Positions 1 to 4,824 of a DNA stretch of 5,733 nt are shown here, piece after piece; position 1 is the first letter of the stretch; every line of letters starts with the position of its first letter. The stretch is from contig DHGB01000052.1 in the NCBI GenBank assembly GCA_002402535.1, positions 13,292 to 19,024 on the forward strand, in the 5' to 3' direction. The stretch comes from Candidatus Shapirobacteria bacterium UBA4809. GTDB lineage: Bacteria; Patescibacteriota; Microgenomatia; UBA12405. The notes beneath the pieces are model-generated. The model was not told the DNA's origin and ran no database searches. It saw nothing but the letters and a program-made list of their open reading frames with translations. Made by a program: the position numbers and the translations under genes.

Positions 1-29
1 AGCTTTAGCGTAGGCTGGCCGCCCGCGAC
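1..29. other. GC-rich edge segment with a possible weak hairpin
   Basis: About two thirds of these bases are G or C by hand count, against roughly one third in the neighbouring genes. Reading from the hydrolase side (minus strand), GCGGGC and GCC-ta-CGC can pair into an imperfect stem just after the hydrolase stop codon. It could be the start of a stem-type terminator or of a GC-rich intergenic repeat, but the window ends before a T-tract or a full repeat unit can be seen. Confidence 0.3.
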
Positions 30-764
30 TCAAAAATAATTCTTAAGTTTTTTTATTTCCTCTTCGTAGACTTTTTGTGCCCATTTAAATTCCCAGTCGC
101 TATGATCTTGTCCTGGTAGCACCAGATAATTTTCTCCTTTTGACTGTACAATCTCTTTAAACTCATTTCTCGAAGCCTCGCTTATATATTTATCACTTTC
201 TCCAAAAACCAAATGAATTCCACCTTGATAATTCATTAAACATTCCTTCACTTTTGATTCTTTTACTTCATCTAAAAATTTTCCTTTAAATTGTTGACCT
301 TTTTGTTCGTAAATTTTCTCAGGGTCAACATCATTCCGACCTTCAAAATCGCCCGGTGCCCATAAAAGTAAACATTTAATTTTATCTTTAAGTTCAGCTG
401 CACTTGCTGTTACAATGGCACTAGCCCCGCCGAGACTATGCCCCAATAACGCAATTTTGTAGCCTAATTGAAAATATTTTAAGGCAAAAGATTTGCTTGT
501 TTCTACCCATTCTTTAAAAGAAGACTCAAGATAATTACCCTCTGAATTGGCACTATTTGCTTGATCAAATCTTAAAACCGAATAACCCTCTGCTACTAGC
601 AACCGACTAAAATCGACAAAAGTTCTGGCTGGTCCGATATTCGAACCCCGAAAACCATGGTTCATAATTACCATTTTTTTCTGATTATTTTCCGGTTCCG
701 ACAAAACACAAAATATTTTTTTATTATTTATAGTTTCGAAAAATACTTTTTCTTCATAATTCAT
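30..764 (-). CDS. Alpha/beta hydrolase (serine esterase/acyl hydrolase-like)
   Basis: This 244-residue protein has the layout of a single-domain alpha/beta hydrolase. The oxyanion-hole segment MNHGFRG lies at residues 34-40. The nucleophile elbow GHSLGG at 108-113 makes Ser110 the nucleophile. GESDKYI at 188-194 supplies the acid Asp191, and GQDHSDWE at 218-225 supplies His221, so the triad looks complete and the enzyme should be active. There is no signal peptide or membrane segment, so it is probably cytoplasmic. It resembles the dienelactone hydrolase/prolyl oligopeptidase-like esterases, but the substrate cannot be told from sequence. It is the last visible gene of the minus-strand sigma-factor operon, 4 nt after the zinc-ribbon gene. 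A GAGGG one base before the ATG overlaps that gene's TGA, which suggests termination-reinitiation. The stop codon is TGA. Confidence 0.85.
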   Translation of the reverse strand: MNYEEKVFFETINNKKIFCVLSEPENNQKKMVIMNHGFRGSNIGPARTFVDFSRLLVAEGYSVLRFDQANSANSEGNYLESSFKEWVETSKSFALKYFQLGYKIALLGHSLGGASAIVTASAAELKDKIKCLLLWAPGDFEGRNDVDPEKIYEQKGQQFKGKFLDEVKESKVKECLMNYQGGIHLVFGESDKYISEASRNEFKEIVQSKGENYLVLPGQDHSDWEFKWAQKVYEEEIKKLKNYF

Positions 765-768
765 ACCC

Positions 769-993
769 TCATTCTACTCTATTTCTGATAGGGAAAATCT
801 GCTCACTGACCTCCTTATTATCATCGTTTTTATTTTCAAAAGAGACGTTTAAAAATTTATTATTTAAAGTGCCTCGGCCACAGCGAGGACAAAGATCCCG
901 TGGGGGGAATATTTTTTCGCTGCAATGCGGACACTCCTCACCAACCATGCGGTATCTTTGTTTTTGTAGTCGCCAGTATCTTGGTACTTCCAT
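769..993 (-). CDS. Small stand-alone zinc-ribbon protein (DUF35 N-terminal type)
   Basis: This 74-residue protein carries one four-cysteine zinc ribbon: CPHC at residues 21-24 and CPRC at 35-38. The opening VPRYWRLQKQRYRMVG followed by CPHC and FPPR is the recognisable lead-in of the DUF35 rubredoxin-like ribbon. In archaea and many bacteria that ribbon precedes an OB-fold that helps acyl-CoA enzymes such as thiolase. Here the OB-fold is absent: residues 45-74 are a polar tail without visible homology. The cysteines support metal binding; the function is unknown. Its ATG directly follows the TAA of the membrane-protein gene (TAAATG), so it is probably translated by reinitiation within the sigma-factor operon. 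It could be a nucleic-acid or protein adaptor; an acyl-CoA role has no support from the neighbours other than the adjacent hydrolase. Confidence 0.75.
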   Translation of the reverse strand: MEVPRYWRLQKQRYRMVGEECPHCSEKIFPPRDLCPRCGRGTLNNKFLNVSFENKNDDNKEVSEQIFPIRNRVE

Positions 994-1335
994 TTATTTT
1001 TCTCGCAAAACAATAATTGTCCAGTATCCAAGATAAAGAAGTATTAATCCTTGCGCCCAAATTGCTATTTGAAAACCCTTACCGCTTATCATTATTAAAC
1101 TACCGTAACGAATCAAATCATAAACAACTCTCGCAATAATATATAAAAAAAGAGGAGACAAAGCCGTTAAGCTAATCAAAAATATTTGTGATTTATCCCG
1201 GCTTTCTTTTAAACTATTTAAGGTTAAATATGGTTCTCTCATCAGTTCGTACCAGTTTCTCCCGAGAAAATATCCCTGCCTAATTCCGATTAGGCTGCCG
1301 AGCTTCAGCAAATTCTTTACTCTTTTCTTTATCAT
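994..1335 (-). CDS. Two-helix membrane protein, candidate anti-sigma factor
   Basis: This 113-residue protein has a basic N-terminal stretch (residues 1-50, rich in Lys/Arg, including GRNWYELMREPYLTLNSL). Two hydrophobic segments follow at about 51-72 and 87-110, then the short tail REK. By the positive-inside rule both ends should be cytoplasmic. The ATG lies inside the sigma-factor gene, so the two genes overlap by 56 nt in different frames. A GGAG sits only 2 nt before the start, and translation is probably coupled to the sigma factor. Small membrane proteins encoded directly after an ECF sigma factor are often anti-sigma factors that hold it at the membrane. That role is inferred from position and topology. 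No zinc-binding HxxxCxxC motif of the ZAS anti-sigma class is present. A later start such as TTG at codon 9 would still overlap the sigma gene. Confidence 0.65.
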   Translation of the reverse strand: MIKKRVKNLLKLGSLIGIRQGYFLGRNWYELMREPYLTLNSLKESRDKSQIFLISLTALSPLFLYIIARVVYDLIRYGSLIMISGKGFQIAIWAQGLILLYLGYWTIIVLREK

Positions 1336-1816
1336 AGCTCCAAAGACTCTGGAATTTCTTTCTGGCTCTAATCAGCCTTGATTCAACTGCCTTGACGCTA
1401 ATTTTCATAAGTTTAGCAATCTGACTACTTTTCCAGTTGTCTATATACTTGAGTCGTAAGATTTTTTCATAATCTTCTCTAAGTTCAGTCATGGTTTTTT
1501 TAATTTCTTCTTTGAGTTCATTTTTTAGGACGTCTCTTTCTGGGGTTATGGCATCCTCGGCGATTTCTTCAATGATTGGATTAACCGAAAATAAGACCGT
1601 TTTTAGTCTTTTCTTTCGGTAATAATCAGTAATCTTATGTTTCGCAATTCCACAAATAAAAGAAAACTCACTACTTTTTCCATTAAAAGTGGGTAAAGCC
1701 TTATAAGCTGCCATCAAAATATCTTGAGTTAATTCTTCAACTACATCTTCATCGCCGACTTTTTTTCTAATAAAAGCCATTAGGCTCTTTTGATATTTAT
1801 TTACCAAATCTTCCAT
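1280..1816 (-). CDS. ECF-type RNA polymerase sigma-70 family factor
   Basis: This 178-residue protein has the two-domain layout of ECF sigma factors. Region 2 spans about residues 4-71, including EELTQDILMAAYKAL (27-41), FSFICGIAKHKITDYYRKKR (51-70) and the basic patch that contacts the -10 DNA. An acidic linker covers about 72-105. Region 4 is at about 106-156, with LREDYEKILRLKYIDNWKSSQIAKLMKIS and the recognition helix around VKAVESRLIRARKKF that reads the -35 element. The length is normal for ECF factors, and neither region 1 nor region 3 is present. The start at 1816 has no clear Shine-Dalgarno sequence; a perfect 10-bp palindrome lies just upstream. It is the first gene of the minus-strand operon, and its last 56 nt encode the start of the membrane protein, which suggests a sigma/anti-sigma pair. 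Its targets are unknown but may include its own promoter. Confidence 0.9.
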   Translation of the reverse strand: MEDLVNKYQKSLMAFIRKKVGDEDVVEELTQDILMAAYKALPTFNGKSSEFSFICGIAKHKITDYYRKKRLKTVLFSVNPIIEEIAEDAITPERDVLKNELKEEIKKTMTELREDYEKILRLKYIDNWKSSQIAKLMKISVKAVESRLIRARKKFQSLWSYDKEKSKEFAEARQPNRN

Positions 1817-1818
1817 TT

Positions 1819-1828
1819 GTATCGATAC
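1819..1828. promoter_or_regulatory. Perfect 10-bp palindrome GTATCGATAC before the sigma gene
   Basis: GTATCGATAC is its own reverse complement and ends 2 nt before the sigma-factor ATG. It occupies the place where a -10 element would sit in a leaderless transcript. It may be an operator or part of an ECF-type -10 (TCGAT): on the minus strand the AAC of CCAACCT (1848-1842) lies 18 nt upstream of TCGAT, which resembles an ECF -35/-10 arrangement. A 10-bp palindrome can occur by chance. Confidence 0.35.
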
Positions 1829-1871
1829 TTTACCATATTTTAGGTTGGATTTTATTTTTTAGTTTTTAGAC

Positions 1872-1901
1872 TTTAGGTTTTTTCTCTTTTTGCTTTATAC
1901 T
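1872..1901 (+). promoter_or_regulatory. Probable promoter of the transketolase operon, leaderless
   Basis: TATACT at 1896-1901 matches the sigma-70 -10 consensus at 5 of 6 positions. The best -35 at a suitable distance is a weak TTTAGG (1872-1877, 18-nt spacer). The hexamer ends 7 nt before the tktN ATG, so transcription should begin at or next to the start codon. No Shine-Dalgarno sequence precedes the ATG. Confidence 0.5.
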
Positions 1902-1908
1902 TAATTAT

Positions 1909-2706
1909 ATGTTCTTGCCCAAAAACTCTGCTCATCCTCTCTATCCTTTGTCCCGTTCTCTTCGCCTTGATATTTTAGAGATGATTAACCACGCCGGATT
2001 TGGCCACATTGGCGGTTCTTTATCTTCAATTGATATCTTAATTTCTCTCTATAATAGTGATTTATTTAACTTTAACAAAGACCATTTTATTCTCTCCGCC
2101 GGTCACATTTGTCCCGCTCTTTATGCCGTATTGGCTCAAAAAAATCTCATTCCCCGCTCGGAGCTTCTTACTTATGGCCTTTTTGCTTCTCGGCTTCAGG
2201 GTCATTTAAATCTTGAGACTCCTGGTGTTGAGTATGCCTCTGGGGCTCTTGGTCAGGGTCTTTCTTTTGCCTCGGGTTTAGCTCTTGGCGATAAAACTCA
2301 TCACACTATTTGTTTGACCACTGACGGTGAGCACAATGAAGGTCAAATTTGGGAAGCCATCGCCTTTGCTAGTAAATATCATCAAGGCAATCTTATCAAT
2401 ATTGTTGACTCGAACGGCTATCAGCTGGGTGGCTCTACCGCCGAGATGATGCCCTTAACCGAGCTTGCCTCTAAATATCTTCACTTTGACTGGACTGTCA
2501 TCACCGTTAACGGTCATAATTTTTATGAACTTCAAAAAGCCTTAAAAACTGCCAAATCATCATCGATTTATCCCGCCTGTATTATCGCCAAGACCACTTT
2601 TGCCAAAGGTGTCTCTTTTATGGAAAATAAATTTGAATTTCATGACGTTAAAAAATTACCTGAAGAAATTTATTTAAATGCTAAAAAAGAACTGGAGGCC
2701 AAATAA
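1909..2706 (+). CDS. tktN: Transketolase, N-terminal (thiamine-diphosphate-binding) subunit
   Basis: This 265-residue protein is the N-terminal half of transketolase, which transfers two-carbon ketol units between sugar phosphates in the non-oxidative pentose phosphate pathway and pairs with the next gene's product. Family signatures in order: GHIGGSLSS (32-40), SAGHICPALYAVLA (63-76, His66), GHLNLETPGVEYASGALGQG (98-117), the cofactor motif DGEHNEGQIWEA (139-150) ending at the metal-ligand position DSNG (167-170, Asn169), NGHNFYELQKAL (201-212) and AKGVSFMEN (232-240) with a trailing His245. The usual GDG of the cofactor motif reads TDG (Thr138), a mild change. The length fits half-size transketolases of archaea and many small-genome bacteria. 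The start has a -10-like element 7 nt upstream and no ribosome site, so it looks leaderless. The cofactor residues suggest an active enzyme once paired with the C-half. Confidence 0.93.
   Translation: MFLPKNSAHPLYPLSRSLRLDILEMINHAGFGHIGGSLSSIDILISLYNSDLFNFNKDHFILSAGHICPALYAVLAQKNLIPRSELLTYGLFASRLQGHLNLETPGVEYASGALGQGLSFASGLALGDKTHHTICLTTDGEHNEGQIWEAIAFASKYHQGNLINIVDSNGYQLGGSTAEMMPLTELASKYLHFDWTVITVNGHNFYELQKALKTAKSSSIYPACIIAKTTFAKGVSFMENKFEFHDVKKLPEEIYLNAKKELEAK
2694..2698 (+). promoter_or_regulatory. Shine-Dalgarno GGAGG that fixes the tktC start
   Basis: GGAGG lies inside the last codons of tktN, 9 nt before the ATG at 2708. It selects that ATG over the in-frame ATG at 2678, which would add 10 residues encoded within tktN and has no ribosome site. 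It also shows that this organism uses anti-Shine-Dalgarno pairing for an internal operon gene, in contrast to the operon-leading genes here. Confidence 0.8.
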
Positions 2707-2707
2707 T

Positions 2708-3658
2708 ATGAAGACTGTAGATTGTAGATTTAAGATTTCTTCTATCCGTCAAGCCTTTGCCGACACTCTTTTTGAACTTGCTGTTAAAAACCCCAATATT
2801 TATGTGGTTGATATTGGTCTTCGTCCCTCGCTTTATCTTGATAGATTCGCTGCTCGTTTTAAGAGTCGTTTTATCGAATGTGGGATCGCCGAATCAAACG
2901 CTGCCGCGGTTGCCGCTGGTCTGGCCGCCTCCAGTAAAACTGTATTCTTAACTTCTTTTGCTTGTTTTTCTCCTGCCCTAAACTGGGCAGTAATTAAACA
3001 GTCTATTTGCTACAACCACCAAAATGTCAAAATTGTCGGTTCACATGCTGGTCTCATGAGTGGTGACCTTGGAGCCACTCATCAGATGCTCGAAGACATC
3101 GCTCTCATGCGCTCTCTACCCACCATGGAAGTTTTTGCTCCTCTAGATGCCGTCGAGATGAAAAAAATGCTCCCAGTTCTTGCCAGTAGTCCTCACCCAG
3201 CCTATCTTCGACTAGTTCGCCCCCCTACCACTGAAGTTTATCCACCAAAATTATCCTTTACTATCGGTAAATCTCAATTAATTCAATCCGGTCGTAATAT
3301 TACTGTTCTTGGTTATGGTCCCATCTTAACTCAGCTATTTTCTGATGATTTTAAAAAATATTCATTGGACATCATTAACTGTTCCTCGATTAAACCTCTA
3401 GACTCAGACACTATTCTAAAATCAATTAAAAAAACTGGTCGTTGTCTTGTCATTGAAGATCATCAAAAAAATGGTGGTCTTGGTGATGCCATCGCAAATT
3501 TAATTTTATCTTCGGGGATAAAATCTAAATTTATTCACCTGGCTGTCGACGATTCTTTTGGTCAATCAGCTGTAAACTATTTTGATTTATATCACCACTA
3601 CGGCCTTTCTCCCTTAGCTATTATTGAATCGTTAAAAAAGTTATTATCTAAATCATGA
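2708..3658 (+). CDS. tktC: Transketolase, C-terminal subunit
   Basis: This 316-residue protein (from the ATG at 2708) is the pyrimidine-binding plus C-terminal half of transketolase and should form the active enzyme with the preceding subunit. Residues 58-64, CGIAESN, carry the catalytic Glu62 that activates thiamine diphosphate. TSFACF (82-87) gives the aromatic residues that stack on the cofactor. GSHAGLMSGDLGATHQMLED (111-130) and ALMRSLPTMEVFAPLDAVE (132-150) are strongly conserved family stretches. The C-terminal domain shows LGYGP (201-205), IKPLD (228-232) and EDHQKNGGLGDAI (250-262). The segment ALNWAVIKQSI (90-100) lacks the arginine commonly seen near its start in relatives. The stop overlaps the aldolase start as ATGA. 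The first residues are encoded by a short heptamer repeat and may be an add-on to the conserved domain, which begins near SSIRQAFADTLF (11-22). Confidence 0.93.
   Translation: MKTVDCRFKISSIRQAFADTLFELAVKNPNIYVVDIGLRPSLYLDRFAARFKSRFIECGIAESNAAAVAAGLAASSKTVFLTSFACFSPALNWAVIKQSICYNHQNVKIVGSHAGLMSGDLGATHQMLEDIALMRSLPTMEVFAPLDAVEMKKMLPVLASSPHPAYLRLVRPPTTEVYPPKLSFTIGKSQLIQSGRNITVLGYGPILTQLFSDDFKKYSLDIINCSSIKPLDSDTILKSIKKTGRCLVIEDHQKNGGLGDAIANLILSSGIKSKFIHLAVDDSFGQSAVNYFDLYHHYGLSPLAIIESLKKLLSKS
2716..2736 (+). repeat. Tandem heptamer repeat in the 5' end of tktC
   Basis: TGTAGAT occurs twice in tandem (2716-2722, 2723-2729), followed by a 5-of-7 copy TTAAGAT (2730-2736). The unit length is not a multiple needed for in-frame single-unit change, so gain or loss of one copy would shift the reading frame of tktC. 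It encodes part of the short N-terminal extension before the conserved domain. Confidence 0.6.
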
Positions 3659-4485
3659 TTCCTTTAAAAAATTTACTCTCAGACTATCAACAAAAACATC
3701 AAGCCCTGCCCGCCTTTAACATCGATTCTTTTGAGATTTATCAGGCAGTAGAAATGGCCGTTTCAGAGCTAAACCTTCCCTGTCTTGTTCAGCTTTCTCC
3801 CTCCGAAGATAAATTTATTGGGGCTGAAAGGCTTTTGATGCTCGTTAAAAAAGCTAATTCTGAAGGTCTCCCGATATATTTAAATATCGATCATGGTTAC
3901 GACGTTCGCCGTCTTGAACACTGTTTAAAAATTGGTTTTGATATGGTTCATTTTGATGGTTCAAAAATGGACTTTGACACCAATCTCGCTACCACCAAAT
4001 ATTTTGTTAGCCAAATGAAAGAAAAGTACCCCGGTGCCCTAATTGAGGTTGAATTTAATCATATCAATCTAGTGGGTGCGACCCCCTCATCCGATTCCTT
4101 TACCAGTCCCTCGGAGGCCAAGCGTTTTATGGCCGAAACTGGGGCTGATCTTTTCGCCTTATCTATTGGTAATTTACACGGTGTAAATAATGATCTTCCC
4201 GAACACCTAAATATCAGCCTTCTCTCTGAAATTAAACAAACTTTGGGAAATACCTTCTTGACTCTTCATGGTGGCTCCGGAGTCCCTCTTGACCAAATCC
4301 AAAGTGCTATTAGTTTAGGGGTAGTCAAAATTAATATCAATACCAGCCTACGTCTAAAATTTATTGACTCACTTCGTCATCAGCTTACTCTTGGGCATGG
4401 TGAAAAATTATATGAATACCTTACTCCTGTCATTAACGATGTTAAAGAGATAGTGAAGCAAAATCTGATAAGTTTTTCTCATTGA
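3655..4485 (+). CDS. fba: Class II (zinc) fructose-bisphosphate aldolase-family protein
   Basis: This 276-residue protein belongs to the class II ketose-bisphosphate aldolases, which join or split dihydroxyacetone phosphate and an aldehyde phosphate with a zinc ion. Visible landmarks are PAFNIDSFE (19-27), NIDHG (77-81) with catalytic Asp79 and zinc ligand His80, HFDGSKMDFDTN (99-110), EVEF (131-134, Glu133 at the second metal-contact position), GNLHGVN (172-178, His175), LHGGSG (204-209, His205) and KININTSLR (225-233). The loop after EVEF reads NHINLVGATPSSD instead of the usual G-x-x-GG-x-ED pattern, and QLSPSEDKFIG replaces the common QVSxGExxYxG. It is therefore a divergent member, and fructose-, tagatose- or sedoheptulose-bisphosphate specificity is open. 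Its ATG overlaps the tktC stop (ATGA), so translation is coupled. Its stop codon lies inside the -35 region of the next promoter. Confidence 0.85.
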   Translation: MIPLKNLLSDYQQKHQALPAFNIDSFEIYQAVEMAVSELNLPCLVQLSPSEDKFIGAERLLMLVKKANSEGLPIYLNIDHGYDVRRLEHCLKIGFDMVHFDGSKMDFDTNLATTKYFVSQMKEKYPGALIEVEFNHINLVGATPSSDSFTSPSEAKRFMAETGADLFALSIGNLHGVNNDLPEHLNISLLSEIKQTLGNTFLTLHGGSGVPLDQIQSAISLGVVKININTSLRLKFIDSLRHQLTLGHGEKLYEYLTPVINDVKEIVKQNLISFSH

Positions 4486-4518
4486 CAAAACATTGTCAAA
4501 ACAATATAATAACAATGT
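4481..4518. promoter_or_regulatory. Palindromic operator over the toxin-antitoxin promoter
   Basis: TTGACAA (4482-4488) and TTGTCAA (4493-4499) form an inverted repeat with a 4-nt centre over the -35. ACATTGT (4490-4496) and ACAATGT (4512-4518) form a second one around the -10. Put together there are four ATTGa/t or ACAAT half-sites starting at 4481, 4492, 4501 and 4512, with 11-, 9- and 11-bp steps, so they lie nearly one helical turn apart. This fits cooperative binding of ribbon-helix-helix antitoxin dimers for autorepression. That the antitoxin is the binder is inferred from the known habit of RelB-type systems. Confidence 0.75.
4482..4510 (+). promoter_or_regulatory. Consensus sigma-70 promoter of the toxin-antitoxin pair
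   Basis: TTGACA (4482-4487) and TATAAT (4505-4510) match the sigma-70 consensus at all 12 positions with the optimal 17-nt spacer. The -35 hexamer overlaps the aldolase stop codon. The -10 ends 8 nt before the antitoxin ATG, so the mRNA should start at about 4517 and be essentially leaderless. No Shine-Dalgarno sequence is present. Confidence 0.9.
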
Positions 4519-4824
4519 ATGAGTCAAACCATTAATCTCCAAATTCCCATCAAAACCGATCTCAGGGATCGGGCTCTAGCAGGTGCTAAATCACTTGGTT
4601 TTACGAATCTTCAGGATTCTATACGTATCTTTTTACAACAGCTGGCTCTGAATAATTTTGATATTTCTTTTCAATCTAAACCAGTTGTTTTATCTGTCAA
4701 AAATGATCGCCGTTATTCCAAGATGATTGACGATCTTAATCGTGGACGAGAAAAAACAATTGTATTTAATAATACTAAAGATATGTTTAAATATCTTGAT
4801 GATCCAAATAGAACTTCATCGTAA
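4519..4824 (+). CDS. RelB/DinJ-type antitoxin
   Basis: This 101-residue protein begins like a ribbon-helix-helix DNA-binding domain: beta strand INLQIPI (5-11), first helix about LRDRALAGAKSLG (15-27), then FTNLQDSIRIFLQQLA (28-43) as turn plus second helix. This matches RelB/DinJ antitoxins, which dimerise, repress their own promoter and neutralise the partner toxin. The tail (about 60-97, with RRYSKMIDDLNRGREKTIVF and DMFKYLDD) is likely the flexible toxin-wrapping part. It lies 33 nt after the aldolase and has its own consensus promoter and palindromic operator. The ATG is 8 nt from the -10 element with no ribosome site, so the transcript should be leaderless. The last 26 nt overlap the toxin gene. 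Hand-counted GC is about 34 percent. Confidence 0.85.
   Translation: MSQTINLQIPIKTDLRDRALAGAKSLGFTNLQDSIRIFLQQLALNNFDISFQSKPVVLSVKNDRRYSKMIDDLNRGREKTIVFNNTKDMFKYLDDPNRTSS

Larger units (their letters stand above)
1817..1908. promoter_or_regulatory. Divergent intergenic region between sigma factor and tktN
   Basis: This 92-bp spacer must hold the starts of both the minus-strand sigma operon and the plus-strand transketolase operon. It is strongly T-rich on the plus strand (runs of 4-6 T between 1850 and 1891). It contains two copies of TTTAGGTT (1839-1846 and 1872-1879, 33 bp apart), the palindrome at 1819-1828 and a -10-like hexamer for tktN. For the sigma gene no good sigma-70 pair is visible; TAAAAT (1842 down to 1837) lacks a matching -35. 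Confidence 0.6.

Noticed and set aside
1850..1896. Phased T-tracts as curved DNA, or a terminator T-run
   Set aside because: The tract centres are about 6-9 bp apart and not at 10-11 bp, and no GC-rich stem precedes them on either strand.
1904..1909. Minus-strand TATAAT as a -10 element for the sigma operon
   Set aside because: There is no -35-like hexamer 16-18 nt upstream of it, and it would leave a leader of nearly 90 nt. AT-rich DNA yields such hexamers by chance.
2678..2707. Upstream ATG for tktC
   Set aside because: It has no ribosome site and overlaps tktN coding, while GGAGG at 2694-2698 points to the ATG at 2708.
2757..2951. 64-codon plus-strand open frame
   Set aside because: It lies wholly inside tktC in another frame, has no ribosome site and no recognisable motif, whereas tktC is strongly conserved there.
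4486..4518. Terminator between the aldolase and the toxin-antitoxin pair
   Set aside because: The inverted repeats here are AT-rich, lack a T-tract after the stem and coincide with a full-consensus promoter, so they fit an operator better.
4727..4798. Upstream extension of the toxin reading frame to an ATG at 4727
   Set aside because: The added residues are hydrophobic and unlike any RelE-family N-terminus, and they overlap antitoxin coding. The ATG at 4799 gives a normal length of 89 residues.
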